DNA of 46,579 nt from Hypomyces perniciosus (taxonomy: Eukaryota; Ascomycota; Sordariomycetes; Hypocreales; Hypocreaceae): positions 1-46,579 of the forward strand of contig SPDT01000020.1 in NCBI GenBank assembly GCA_008477525.1. The letters run 5' to 3'. Below are positions 25,578 to 34,594 of the stretch, piece by piece. A program made the translations under genes and the position numbers. The notes beneath the pieces were generated by a model. The model ran no database searches. It saw only the letters and a list, made by a program, of their open reading frames with translations, and was not told where the DNA came from. The stretch's first letter is position 1. Each line of letters begins with the position of its first letter.

Positions 25578-25654
25578 TAATATACAAAGTCTAGATAAAG
25601 AGGGAAGAAGGGAAGGAAGGAAGGAAAAGGATAATATACTATTTATATATATTA
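25578..25654 (-). repeat. E1 terminal direct repeat, 5' copy
   Basis: 77 bp, matching 5637-5713. TSD TTTAT at 25655-25659. Confidence 0.75.
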
Positions 25655-25985
25655 TTTATAGTCTTTTAAATTAAGAGGACTGCCTGTATTATAGCTTTAA
25701 AGCTTTTATTTATTTTATTTACTAAGCTAGATATTTCTATACTTATTTACTTAATAGGGTAAGTTTATAATTATTATTTATACTTTAACTATTATACTTT
25801 TATTGTATATAAAGTAATAAAAAGGATATAGGCTTTTATAGTATATATTATAGCTTTAAAAAGTAACCTTTTTTAAGTTTTATTAAGTAACTTAAAGAAA
25901 TTAAAGACTTTATATACTTTACTTATAAGTATTTTTATATATTTAGCCTTTTATATAGTAAAGTACAGTAATTTAACTTTAATAT

Positions 25986-26565
25986 TGTTAAAAAGGAGGG
26001 CTAAAAAGTAAGGATTTCAGTGTATTTAGGTAACCTTCCTATTCTGGCTTAACCCGGAATTAGGCCCGACGCTAGGACCGAGTTCCGGAGGAACTTCGGT
26101 GTAAGTCAGGAAATTTCTGTTATCTTTAACGATAACAATTAAGCTAGGACCAGCTATCCCGCCTACCCTAGACTCAATACAATGGCCACAATGGCTATTG
26201 TGAAAAATCTGACTAAAATGGTTTCCTGTTTGTATGGCCGTGAGTCGATTTGGCCGATTTCCTATATAAATGAATTTTGCGGAAAATAGGAATAGGGCCA
26301 CGAACCTAATTCTGCCGCTGTATTCCTATTATCTAGTCGGAGGACTATTGTAGAAGACAAAGCTATTGTTTATACAATTACTTTTACACCAGCCGTATAT
26401 CACTAGATATTCTATAGCTTTCTAGCTATTAGTTCAGTTACAATTCAATTGTTTATCTATTGTTAACCCAACTAGACTCTTAGTCGTTTCCTTATTGCTG
26501 CGTTATGTGTAGCTTCCTAGAAGCTATATATAAATGAGGTTCAGTATAACCTTGTTATTTCAATA
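25986..26565. repeat. Solo LTR 1 (580 bp)
   Basis: Starts TGTTAAAAAGGAGGG. Its right end is ...TTTCAATA, where the other copies have TTTTAACA. A perfect 5-bp TSD, AATAT, lies at 25981-25985 and 26566-26570. TG...CA ends with a 5-bp TSD and no internal region mean a solo LTR. It contains a 91-codon open stretch on the minus strand (26301-26026) that is shared with copy 2. The orientation of the parent element is unknown. It sits in the RT part of LINE C. Confidence 0.87.
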
Positions 26566-27393
26566 AATATAATTAAAGGATATTATAGTTTTTACTTTTT
26601 ACTTTAATATTTTATTAAGCGTTTATTATATAAAGGTAGCTATTTTTTAAGTAAACCTGCCTATAATAAATATAGTAATATTATTAATATATTTAAAGTA
26701 AAGTATTAATATAATAAAAGAAATAAAAGATCTTTATAAGGCTTTATATTTAAAGGTAAGGCCTAGTAAATTAATTTTAATTTTTTTATAAATTAAGGCA
26801 GTTTTATTACTTATAAAGAACTCTATTTATTTTATAAACTAAATAAATTATCTTTACTATTTAAACTATAAAACTAATTTATTCTTTATAATAATATTAA
26901 AGGCTTTAAAGATATTAAAGGTAAATAAAGTTATAATTTCCCTTTTACTTAAGGTAACTTTAATATTATAGATTCAGTAAGTAATTAAAGCTATAGCTAC
27001 TTTTTGAAAAAAGGCTTTAAAATATTACTTTAAAAGGATTTTATATTTAACGATTAAAAGGGATACCCTTTTAGTAAATTGTTTTTTAAAGCCTTTTTTT
27101 ATATAAAATAATAGTAAAATATACTTAAAAGCTTTATAGTTTATATGGTAAGGTTTATTAAACTTAAATATAATAGTAACTTTAATGTTTTTAAAAAAGA
27201 GGGGGGAATACTTTAATTTAAAGTAGCCTTTAAAAAGGTTTTTAATAAACTTTTTAATAATAAACTATATAATATAGGAAAGTAATTAATATATTATTTA
27301 TATTAAATGCAATATTCCCTGCTTTAATTATAGCTCTTTTTACCTTTTTTTAATAATTATTTTATTTTATAGTATTTGAACCTTTTTTAATAC
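26566..27393 (-). pseudogene. LINE C reverse transcriptase fragment
   Basis: The minus strand aligns collinearly with LINE A from about 17830 onward. The first conserved block is AAAGCAGGGAATAYTGC, followed by the region up to the RT core. It is extremely AT-rich, with stops in every frame. E2 lies on its right and solo LTR 1 on its left. Confidence 0.72.
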
Positions 27394-27589
27394 TAATATA
27401 TAATTAGGTGGAAAGGAGAGAATAAAGGATAAAGGGGAAGGAAAGGAATAGATATACTTTTATATTTATTAAATACCCCCCTTAAAAAAGAAAATTAACC
27501 TAACCTTAAGTTATCCCTATTATTCCCGCTATATTATTAATAAACCTAAATAAAATAATAACTAATAGCCTTATTTTATAGCTGGCTTA

Positions 27590-27985
27590 ATAGTTTAAAG
27601 TTATATTAATTAATTTAGCGCTTAATATAGCTGGCTTACTATTAGGCTAGGCTATTTAGGCGCTATTAATTATAAAGCCAGCTTTTAGGAAAGTATTGTT
27701 TAAGTTAGCTAGGCTAAATAAAATAGCGTTATTTAAGGCTATATTATTTAAAGCTGCCTTATTTAAAGCCGCGTTATCTAAGTCGGCTAGGTTTAACTAA
27801 GCAGTGTTGTTTAGTTTATCGTGGAATAAGGCTGTATTAAATAGGGCTGTATTGTTTAGGTCGGCTAGGTTAGTTAAATTAGCGTTATTTAAGTCAGCTA
27901 GGTTAAATAAAGCTGTATAGTTTACATTAGCGTTATTTGAAGCGTTAAATCCGGCTTAAATAGCTAATAGGCTTGAATTTAATTA
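27590..27985 (-). pseudogene. Pentapeptide-repeat coding stretch inside E2
   Basis: One minus-strand frame from about 27960 down to 27630 reads as consecutive A(D/N)LXX-type pentapeptides. Examples are ADLNN, ANLTN, LADLNN, ADLDN and AALNN, with Leu at nearly every centre position. At least fifteen units can be counted. Such repeats fold into a right-handed beta-helix. Only a few stops interrupt the frame (TAG/TAA at expected Gln/Trp). No start or partner domain is visible, so it is a fragment or fossil. E1 lacks a comparable repeat array. Confidence 0.68.
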
Positions 27986-28348
27986 AGCTAGCTAGGCAGC
28001 GCGATTAAAGATAAAGAAAAAGCTGATTTTATAACAGTAAGGTCTGGCAGTATAATTTATAGGTTTGGCGCTGTAGATCTTGCTAATAAAGATGCCAGGC
28101 CCGCTATTGTTTAAGCTAATTAAGTAAATCGAATAGGCCTATTATAAAGTCAGTTGAATTAAAGGAAAGAAATAATGCTAAATGCAATAAAAGTAAAGGA
28201 ATGTATTATAAAACGCTAAGGAATAAAGGAATAAAGGAAAACGCGTTATTAATTATTAACTAACGCGTTATCTGGCAGGTTTAATTAAGCTGGATTAAAG
28301 CTGCCGTTTAGGTCTAATAAAAGGGATAGCTTAGTTATAGATAAGTCT

Positions 28349-28380
28349 GGTTGCAGTTTGGTTGGTTGGTTGGTTGGTTG
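28349..28380. repeat. GGTT microsatellite
   Basis: About six GGTT/TTGG units in E2, in the place where E1 has its GGTTTGGTTTA and 12-bp repeats. Confidence 0.8.
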
Positions 28381-28527
28381 TGTTTAGCTGTATTTGGCAG
28401 TGGAAGCTGGTTATATAATTAAAATTATGAAAATTACTACTATATAATATATAATAAGGTAGAAAGGAGAAAATAAAGGAGAAAAGGGAAGGAAAGGAAA
28501 GTAAAGGATACGCTTTTATATATATTA

Positions 28528-29345
28528 AATACTTAAAGTTTTTATAAGTTTTTAATATTGTTTTTTACTCCCTTTTACTATAGTAAATGTTTTTTAAAAA
28601 AGGTTACTTACTCTTTAAAGTTTAAAATACTTTTATTACTATTTTTAAAAAAAAAAGGGGTTAAAACTAGTTTATAGCTTTATATTATTTAGCTACCTAT
28701 TAAATACCTTTACTTAATCTGGCTTTAACTATAATTTTATTTTAGTAATTATATTTTTTATATTTAATTATGTTATATAGTATCTTTTTTACTTTAGTTT
28801 ATTTATTAATTTTAAAGGGCACTATAATATAAGTTAAGTAGACTATTTAATAGTTTTTATTTTATTAAAGGGTATTATATTTATTTTAGTATCTTTTTTT
28901 ACCTATTACTTATATATAGTCTATAAAGAGTCTTTAAAGTATTTATATAATTATATTTAGGTTTCTTTTAATTAAATTAATTGTATTTACTTTGAAAAGG
29001 AGCTAGGTATATATATATATATTAACTAGCTAAACTTTTATAAGTTTTTAAAAAGGATATATTTTTTTAATATTAGCTATTAACTTAATAGGGCTTAAAA
29101 GCATAGTAGTAACTATATAGTAATACAAGCCTATATTTAAGTTTTTTATAATAATTCTTAATATAAGGTAATTAAAGAAAATAAAGTTAAGATATTTTCT
29201 AGAATGCTTTATAAAGGTATTTATAAAGGCAGGGATTAAGTTATATTTATTTACCTATTTAATTAATCTATTACTTAGTATTTAAGACTTAGTTTATTTA
29301 TTATATTTAATATAATATATTAAAGTCTTTTATTATAATTAAATT
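28528..29345 (-). pseudogene. LINE C endonuclease and start of the RT ORF
   Basis: The minus strand reads IIIKDFNILYQ at about 29340-29305, matching the LINE A endonuclease segment TIITKDFNAIYQ. Further on it reads KARLSKGIQQVAKQYKAIN (stops taken as Gln) near 28730-28680, matching LINE A near 17585-17635. Heavily RIP-altered. Confidence 0.78.
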
Positions 29346-29926
29346 TGTTAAAATAACAAGGTTATACTGAACCTCATTTAAGTGCAGCTTCTAGGAAGGT
29401 GCACCCAATGCAGCAATAAGGAAACGACTAAGAGTCTAGTTGGGTTAACAATGGATAAACAATTGAATTGTAAACGATCTAATAGCTAGAAGCTATAGAA
29501 TATCTAGTGTATATGCGGCTGGTGTAGAAGTGAATTGTATAAACAATAGCTTTGTCTTCTACAATAGTCCTCTGACTAGACAATAGGAATATAGTGGCAG
29601 AATTGGGTTCGTGGCCCCGTTCCTATTTTCCGCAAAATTCATTTATATAGGAAATCAGCCAAATCAACTCACAGCCATACAAACAGGAAACCATTTTGGT
29701 CAGATTTTTCACAATAGCCATTGTGGCCATTGTATTGAGTCTAGGGTAGGCGGGGTAGCTGGTCCTAGCTTAATTATTATTGTTAAAGATAACAGAAATT
29801 TCCTGACTTACACTGAAGTTCCTCCGGAACTCGGTCCTAGCGTCGGGCCTAATTCCGGGTCTAGCCAGAATAGGAAGGTTACCTAAATACACTAAAATCC
29901 TTACTTTTTAGCCCTCCTTTTTAACA
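29346..29926. repeat. Solo LTR 2 (581 bp), inverted relative to the other three
   Basis: Starts TGTTAAAATAACAAGG and ends ...CCTTTTTAACA. A perfect 5-bp TSD, AAATT, lies at 29341-29345 and 29927-29931. Plus-strand open stretch of 91 codons at 29611-29886 equals the minus-strand one of copy 1, with a few substitutions. Lies in LINE C. Confidence 0.88.
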
Positions 29927-31885
29927 AAATTTAAAGGGGTTGTCTTTACTTTTTAAAGGTTTCTATTAAAGTATTAAAGGAAATATTATAATAAATATTA
30001 ATAATAATATAGCTATAAACTTTTATTTAATAAATATAGTTACTTTTTAGTTTTAAAGGTAAAAATTATTAATATAGTAAATTTAATAACTTTTTAATAT
30101 ATTTAAAAATAAAGGGTCTAGTCTCTTTTTAGTTATTAAATAGGTAAAATACTTAACAGCTAAAGGAAAATTTTATTTATCTCTTAAATAATATTATATT
30201 TTAATAAATCTATAGCTTTTAAATGAATATAATATTAAAGCTGTTTTTATAAGCTAGTAAAAAGGCTATATTATAATATTATCTTTATTTTTTTATATTA
30301 ACTTAAAAGATTTTTAAATTAAAGCTTTTTTAATAGTTTTAATAGGGTTTATTATTTATATACTAAATTTATAGGGTTTATTATTTATATACTAAATTTA
30401 TAGGGTTTATTCTTTATAGGATTCCTTTAAAGTATTATTTATAAAGTTATTAAAATTAATAAGCTTTACTATAAAGTAAACTAATAAGTTTTCTTTTAAT
30501 AAATTATTAAAGATATTGATTAGGTTAATTATATTTAAAGGGGCTTTATTATAAAGGCAAAGTATATTATTTTATTTAAAGGGGGGGGTCTTTAAATTTA
30601 AGCTTTAAAAGTCATAGGAGATTTAACTAAAGTAACCTAAAAAGCTCCTCCTTTAAATATATTAAGTTTAGGCTTAAAAGTAAAGGGGGTAAAGTTTTTT
30701 TTTAGAATTTTTAAATCTTAAATTCTTTAATACTTTTATATTATTCTTTAATAATATATACTTTTATACTATCTTTTATAGTTTAATATATATAGTAATT
30801 TTAAGTATTAAATTAATAAAGTTTAAAATAGTTAATATATTAAATAAAGTTATTATAGTTTTTATCTTTATTAATATAGTAAAAAGTAGGCTTACTATAC
30901 TTTTTATAATATATAGTTTTAATATATTATTAAAGGGTATAAAAGCTAAGGCATTTATTATATTAAATTACCTATATTATTTAAATTTAAAGCTTTATTA
31001 AAGTTAAGTAAAAAAAAAATTTAAAGCCTATTTTAATTTCCTTTTTAAAAGAGATAAAATAATAGTAAATATTAATAGTTTTATTAAAAAAGGCCTTTTA
31101 ATATAAGATTAAGAGTTTTTTAAACCTAGTATTCCTTTAAGCTTTAATTAAAATTAATATATTAATAAAGAAACTGCTTAAAGTATTAATATAGTTTTTA
31201 AAGATACTTTATATAAAAAAGCTCCTCTATATATATACTTCCTTAATCTTTAAGCTACTTGCCTTTATAGTTAAACTTAAAGTAAAGACTTTTTATCTAG
31301 TTTCTTTATTATTAGTTTTTAATATAAAGTTTAACTTTACCTTTTAGAAATAAATAATATTTTTATTTTTAAGCTTTTTAATTTTAATAATTTCCTGCTT
31401 AGCCTTAATAGCAGTAATTTTCCTTTAACTATAATTTAAAAGGACTTAAAGAAAATCCTATTATTAGGTTTCTTAAAACTTATATATTATTTAATTATAT
31501 TACTTTTTATAATAAAGTCTAGCCTTTAATTATTTTATAATATCAATTTTTTATTTATTAAAGGGTTTTTATTTATACTTTTAACTGTAATTATAGCCTA
31601 TATAATTTACTTAAAGCTATTAATTACTAGTAAAGCGCTTAAGTTAATTTAAATTAAAGTATAAGGTTTAGTTTATTATTGCTTATTATTTTAGTAAATC
31701 TTTTTATTAATTAGCTGCATAGTTATTAATTAAACTAAAAGGGAGTTCCTATTTAACTTTTTAAAGTCTATAACGGCCTTAAAAGAAAGAAAGCCTTTAA
31801 GAGTATTAATAAGCGCTTTACTTCCTTATAAGGCAGCTAAAAGATAATATTTTCTTTAATATTTAATTAAGTAGTTTATAACTAT
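29927..31885 (-). pseudogene. LINE C ORF1 region
   Basis: Aligned on the minus strand with LINE D from about 44903 to its telomeric end (46445); the copy then continues beyond the point where LINE D is cut, near 30320. Matching stretches include the block around 31410-31240 against 45390-45560. All frames have many stops. The left boundary with the pogo element is near 31885, placed by where transposase similarity stops and LINE D similarity starts. Confidence 0.78.
30343..30413. repeat. 29-bp tandem repeat, about 2.4 units
   Basis: Units start at 30343, 30372 and 30401 with TAGGGTTTATTATTTATATA. LINE D has a single unit at the corresponding site near 46395-46425, so the expansion is particular to LINE C. 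Confidence 0.88.
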
Positions 31886-31889
31886 AAGG

Positions 31890-33604
31890 TTTATTAACGG
31901 CTTAGTTATATTTTCTGGCTATAGCTTTAATTTAAGTTATCCTGCCTTAATATTCCTGTTTATTAAAGCTGCAGTTTTTGCTAAAGTATAGTAATAAAGA
32001 AACCCTGCCTTGCCAATTAATATCGAATCGTTATATCTAACAAGTATAATCTTATAGTAATATATACTTTTTATGGGCCTAAAAACCAAGATATTAAAAG
32101 GCTGGAGAATATAGGAAAAATAAAGCGGCAGGAATAGAAAATAGATATTATTCTGATAGTATTTATAGAGAAAATCATTAGTAAAATAACTTCTATAGCT
32201 ATTAACAATTAAAAGTCGCTTCCCTTTCTATACTGGCTTAGTTTAAGGGATAAAGACCTCTTAAAGCTATTTTAAACTAATTAAATCACTAGTTTAACCT
32301 TTCTCTAATAATCAAAAGTTTTAATTAACTAAAAAATCAAGTTCTTAAGGAAACCATTATTATTAAACGGATATTCCTTTAAAAATAACTAATAGTTTAA
32401 TAGCCTAGCCTGTTGCCGAGATATACTTGATAATTATAGTCTAAGACCTTGATCTAGGCTGTTTCTTTATAACAGCCGTTTTCTATAAGTTCCTAAGTAC
32501 CAGGCAATTGCATCCATAGCCCTTAAGAATCCCTGTCTCATCTATATTATATCGATTTTCAGGGCCGATAGCTTAAACTATAGGCAGCTTCAGAAGCTTA
32601 AAGAACCTTTTGATTTTTTCCGTTAAAGTACTATTAATTCGTGCTGAATCCATTGACCTGCCTCTTATTGTCTTGATTTCCGGATTATAGCGCAAAAAAC
32701 TATTAACCTAATATTTACCGAGTAGTTCTATATCGCCGCCAGCTTTAAGTATCTTTATCGCGAAAAGTTTAAGCTGTTGATAGGTTAAGGGAAGCCTTAG
32801 GGCAGCTTGGTTTAAAATTGTTAAAAAGGAGGGCTAAAATGCAAGGATTTCTGTGTAATTGGGTAACCTTCCTATTCTGGCTAGACCCAGAATTAGGCCC
32901 GACGCTAGGACCGAGTTCCGGAGGAACTTCGGTGTAAGTCAGGAAATTTCTGTTATTTTCAACGATAACAATTGAGCTAGGACCAGCTACCCCGCCTACC
33001 CTAGACTCAATACAATGGCCATAATGGCTATTGTGAAAAATCTGACCAAAATGGTTTCCCGTTTGTATGGCCGTGAGTCGATTTGACCGATTTTACATAT
33101 AAGTGAATTTTGCGGAAAATAGGAATGCGGCCACGAACCCAATTCTGCCACCGCACGCCTATTATTAGGTCGGAGGACTATTGTAGAAGACAAAGCTATT
33201 GTTCATACAATCACTTCTACACCAGCCGCACATCACTAGATATTCTATAGCTTTCTAGCTATTAGTTCAGTTACAATTCAATTGTTTATCCATTGTTAAC
33301 CCAACTAGACTCTCAGTCGTTTCCTCATTGCTGCGTTGGGTGCACCTTCCTAGAAGCTGCACTTAAATGAGGTTCAGTATAACCTTGTTATTTTAACAAA
33401 AATCTATTGGCAGAGATAATTTTCCTGCTCTTTAGCAAGCCTTTGCTGGGATTCGTGGGCAACTTTCTGGGGTATAGCACCGTTTCATTAGTCTTAGAGT
33501 GTTTTTTATAGAATTCCCTAGTATTGTAAAGCTTTTCGCTGATTTATGCTGCTATTAATCTCTTTAATCGCGTTTTAAACGCCTTTTTCCGTGTATTTAG
33601 GCAT
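31890..33604 (-). pseudogene. Pogo/Fot1-family transposase (DDE), RIP-inactivated and split by a solo LTR
   Basis: ATG at 33604-33602, then MPKYTEKGV and, after stops, NGAIPQKVAHESQQRLAKEQ, the N-terminal helix-turn-helix part of fungal pogo/Fot1 transposases. Solo LTR 3 (32819-33398) interrupts. The frame then resumes with LTYQQLKLFAIKIL and continues to YNIDETGILKGYG (about 32556-32520), which carries the first catalytic Asp. LLIVNSYRSY (about 32218-32190) and LQPFNILVF (about 32107-32080) hold Asn where the family has the second and third Asp, both G-to-A changes. The C-terminal PENITKPL is near 31910. In intact relatives the enzyme cuts and pastes the element at TA sites; here it is dead. 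Confidence 0.88.
32819..33398. repeat. Solo LTR 3 (580 bp)
   Basis: Starts TGTTAAAAAGGAGGG, ends TTTTAACA. A perfect TSD, AAAAT, lies at 32814-32818 and 33399-33403. Inserted in the pogo transposase frame. Its 91-codon stretch is truncated (open only at 33193-32996). Confidence 0.9.
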
Positions 33605-33615
33605 TGTGATAATAG

Positions 33616-34195
33616 TGTTAAAAAGGAGGGCTAAAAAGCAAGGATTTCAGTGTATTTGGATAACCTTCCTAATCTAGCTAGACCCGGATTTAGGCCCAAC
33701 GCTAGGACCGAGTTCCGGAGGACCTCCGGTATAAGTCAGGAAATTTCTGTTATCTTCAACAATAACAATTAAGCTAGGACCAGCTACCCCGCCTACCCTA
33801 GACTTAATACAATAGGCACAATAGCCATTGTGAAAAATCTAACCAAAATGGTTTCCTGTTTGTATAGCCGTGAGTCGATTTAGCCGATTTCCTATATAAA
33901 TGAATTTTGCGGAAAATAGGAATGCAGCCACGAACCCAATTCTGCCACCGCACGCCTATTATTAGGTCGGAGGACTATTATAAAAGATAAAGCATTGTTC
34001 TATAATCACTTCTACAATACAGTCGCACAATCACCAGATATTCTATAGCTTCTAGCTATTAGATTAGATACAATTTGATTGTTTATTCTATTGTTTACCC
34101 AGTAAACTCTCAGTCGTTTCCTTATTACTGCGTTGTATGCAGCTTCCTAGAAGCTATACATAAATAAGGTTTAGTATAACCTTGTTATTTTAACA
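33616..34195. repeat. Solo LTR 4 (580 bp)
   Basis: Starts TGTTAAAAAGGAGGG, ends TTTTAACA. A perfect TSD, AATAG, lies at 33611-33615 and 34196-34200. Inserted 11 bp upstream of the pogo transposase ATG. The 91-codon stretch is broken. Confidence 0.9.
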
Positions 34196-34289
34196 AATAG
34201 AAATATTTTTATTAAAAAAAAAAACGATAGAAAGGCGTAAAAGAACGCGATCGCGATATTATGGTATTAGTGTTAAATTAGAATAATAA

Positions 34290-34316
34290 GGGTGGCGGGT
34301 AACTAGGGGTGGCGGG
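34290..34316 (-). repeat. Subterminal GGGTGGCGGG repeats of the pogo end
   Basis: Two exact 10-mers at 34290-34299 and 34307-34316, 17 bp apart, close to the transposon end. G-rich on the plus strand. Confidence 0.7.
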
Positions 34317-34336
34317 AAAATGGGTGGTCTAACTTA

Positions 34337-34594
34337 GTCCCTCTTTATCCTAAAAGTAAAGGAGTGCCCTTTTTTTTAAGTCGCTAAATTACTGCCTACC
34401 TGGCAGCAGCAAGGTTTAATTATCCCTAGTTTACTTAAAGTCTAATAGTATTCGCTATCTTTTCTTTAAGTGCTTAAGAGGGGCGAGGGAGCGTTATTAA
34501 GCTTATTTTTCTTAATAGCTAGTTAAAAGGTTATAGATTTTAGTGAGTAGGCACCTAAAAGGTAGGGTACCTGTAAGTGTAGGAGGGAAGCTTG
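34337..34594 (-). mobile_element. LINE C 5' terminal segment
   Basis: 258 bp matching, in reverse, the 5' region of LINE D (44343-44602). The shared 5' end is CAAGCTTCCCTCC. It includes the conserved segment GAGGGAGCGTTATTAAG near 34483-34501. Confidence 0.85.

Larger units (their letters stand above)
5637..25654 (-). mobile_element. E1: miniature LTR-type element (about 1.06 kb) split by Copia
   Basis: Terminal direct repeats of 77 bp lie at 5637-5713 and 25578-25654. Both start TAATATA and end TATATTA, which would be TG...CA before RIP. The flanks 5632-5636 and 25655-25659 are both TTTAT, a perfect 5-bp TSD in LINE C. Removing Copia (6079-25032) and its 5-bp TSD leaves about 1059 bp. On the minus strand the 5' repeat is followed after 2 nt by TGGTAGC (25575-25569), the form of an initiator-Met tRNA primer site. 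A purine tract (AAGGCGGCGGC, around 5725-5715) precedes the 3' repeat. No reverse transcriptase is encoded. I did not find a convincing protein in the interior. Related to E2 at 27394-28527. Confidence 0.72.
27394..28527 (-). mobile_element. E2: miniature LTR-type element carrying pentapeptide repeats (1134 bp)
   Basis: Terminal direct repeats of 78 and 83 bp (27394-27471 and 28445-28527) begin TAATATATAAT and end TATTA. A perfect 5-bp TSD, AATAC, lies at 27389-27393 and 28528-28532. In minus orientation, 2 nt after the 5' repeat comes TAGTAGT (28442-28436), the RIP-changed form of TGGTAGC seen in E1. The 3' repeat is preceded by AAGGGGGG (about 27483-27476), a polypurine tract. The interior holds a pentapeptide-repeat pseudogene and a part related to E1. 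The layout matches a TRIM-type non-autonomous LTR element that has taken up coding sequence. Inserted in LINE C between its endonuclease and RT parts. Confidence 0.72.
31885..34336 (-). mobile_element. Pogo/Fot1-like DNA transposon with two solo LTRs inside
   Basis: Encodes a DDE transposase on the minus strand starting at 33604. The right end lies at a TA (34335-34336) next to LINE C sequence. Inside that end are two copies of GGGTGGCGGG (34290-34299 and 34307-34316) followed by GGGTGGTC, probable subterminal binding repeats. No matching left inverted repeat could be found near 31885. LINE C is also missing about 0.3 kb here compared with LINE D (44602-44903), so the left junction has been deleted or rearranged. 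Confidence 0.75.
5160..34594 (-). mobile_element. LINE C: Tad-like non-LTR retrotransposon split by six insertions
   Basis: One minus-strand LINE can be followed in collinear pieces by alignment to LINE A (9025-20380) and LINE D (44343-46445). The pieces are 34594-34337 (5' end), about 31885-29927 (ORF1), 29345-28528 (endonuclease and start of the RT ORF), 27393-26566 (RT), 25985-25655 (after the RT core) and 5636-5160 (linker before RNase H). Each gap is one insertion with its own ends, mostly with TSDs. The rest of the 3' region (about 0.86 kb by comparison with LINE A) is expected left of the window. All frames carry many TAA/TAG. Tad-clade membership is inferred from the layout: CCHC ORF1, then endonuclease, RT and RNase H. 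Confidence 0.82.

Noticed and set aside
25981..26570. Reading the 580-bp repeat as a DNA transposon or MITE with TTGTTAAAA inverted ends
   Set aside because: Exact 5-bp TSDs place the ends at TGTTA...TAACA, the form of an LTR; the apparent longer inverted ends include target bases.
26566..27393. Possible tyrosine-recombinase (Starship captain-like) gene on the plus strand
   Set aside because: The minus strand aligns collinearly with the LINE A RT; the plus-strand reading had no catalytic motif.
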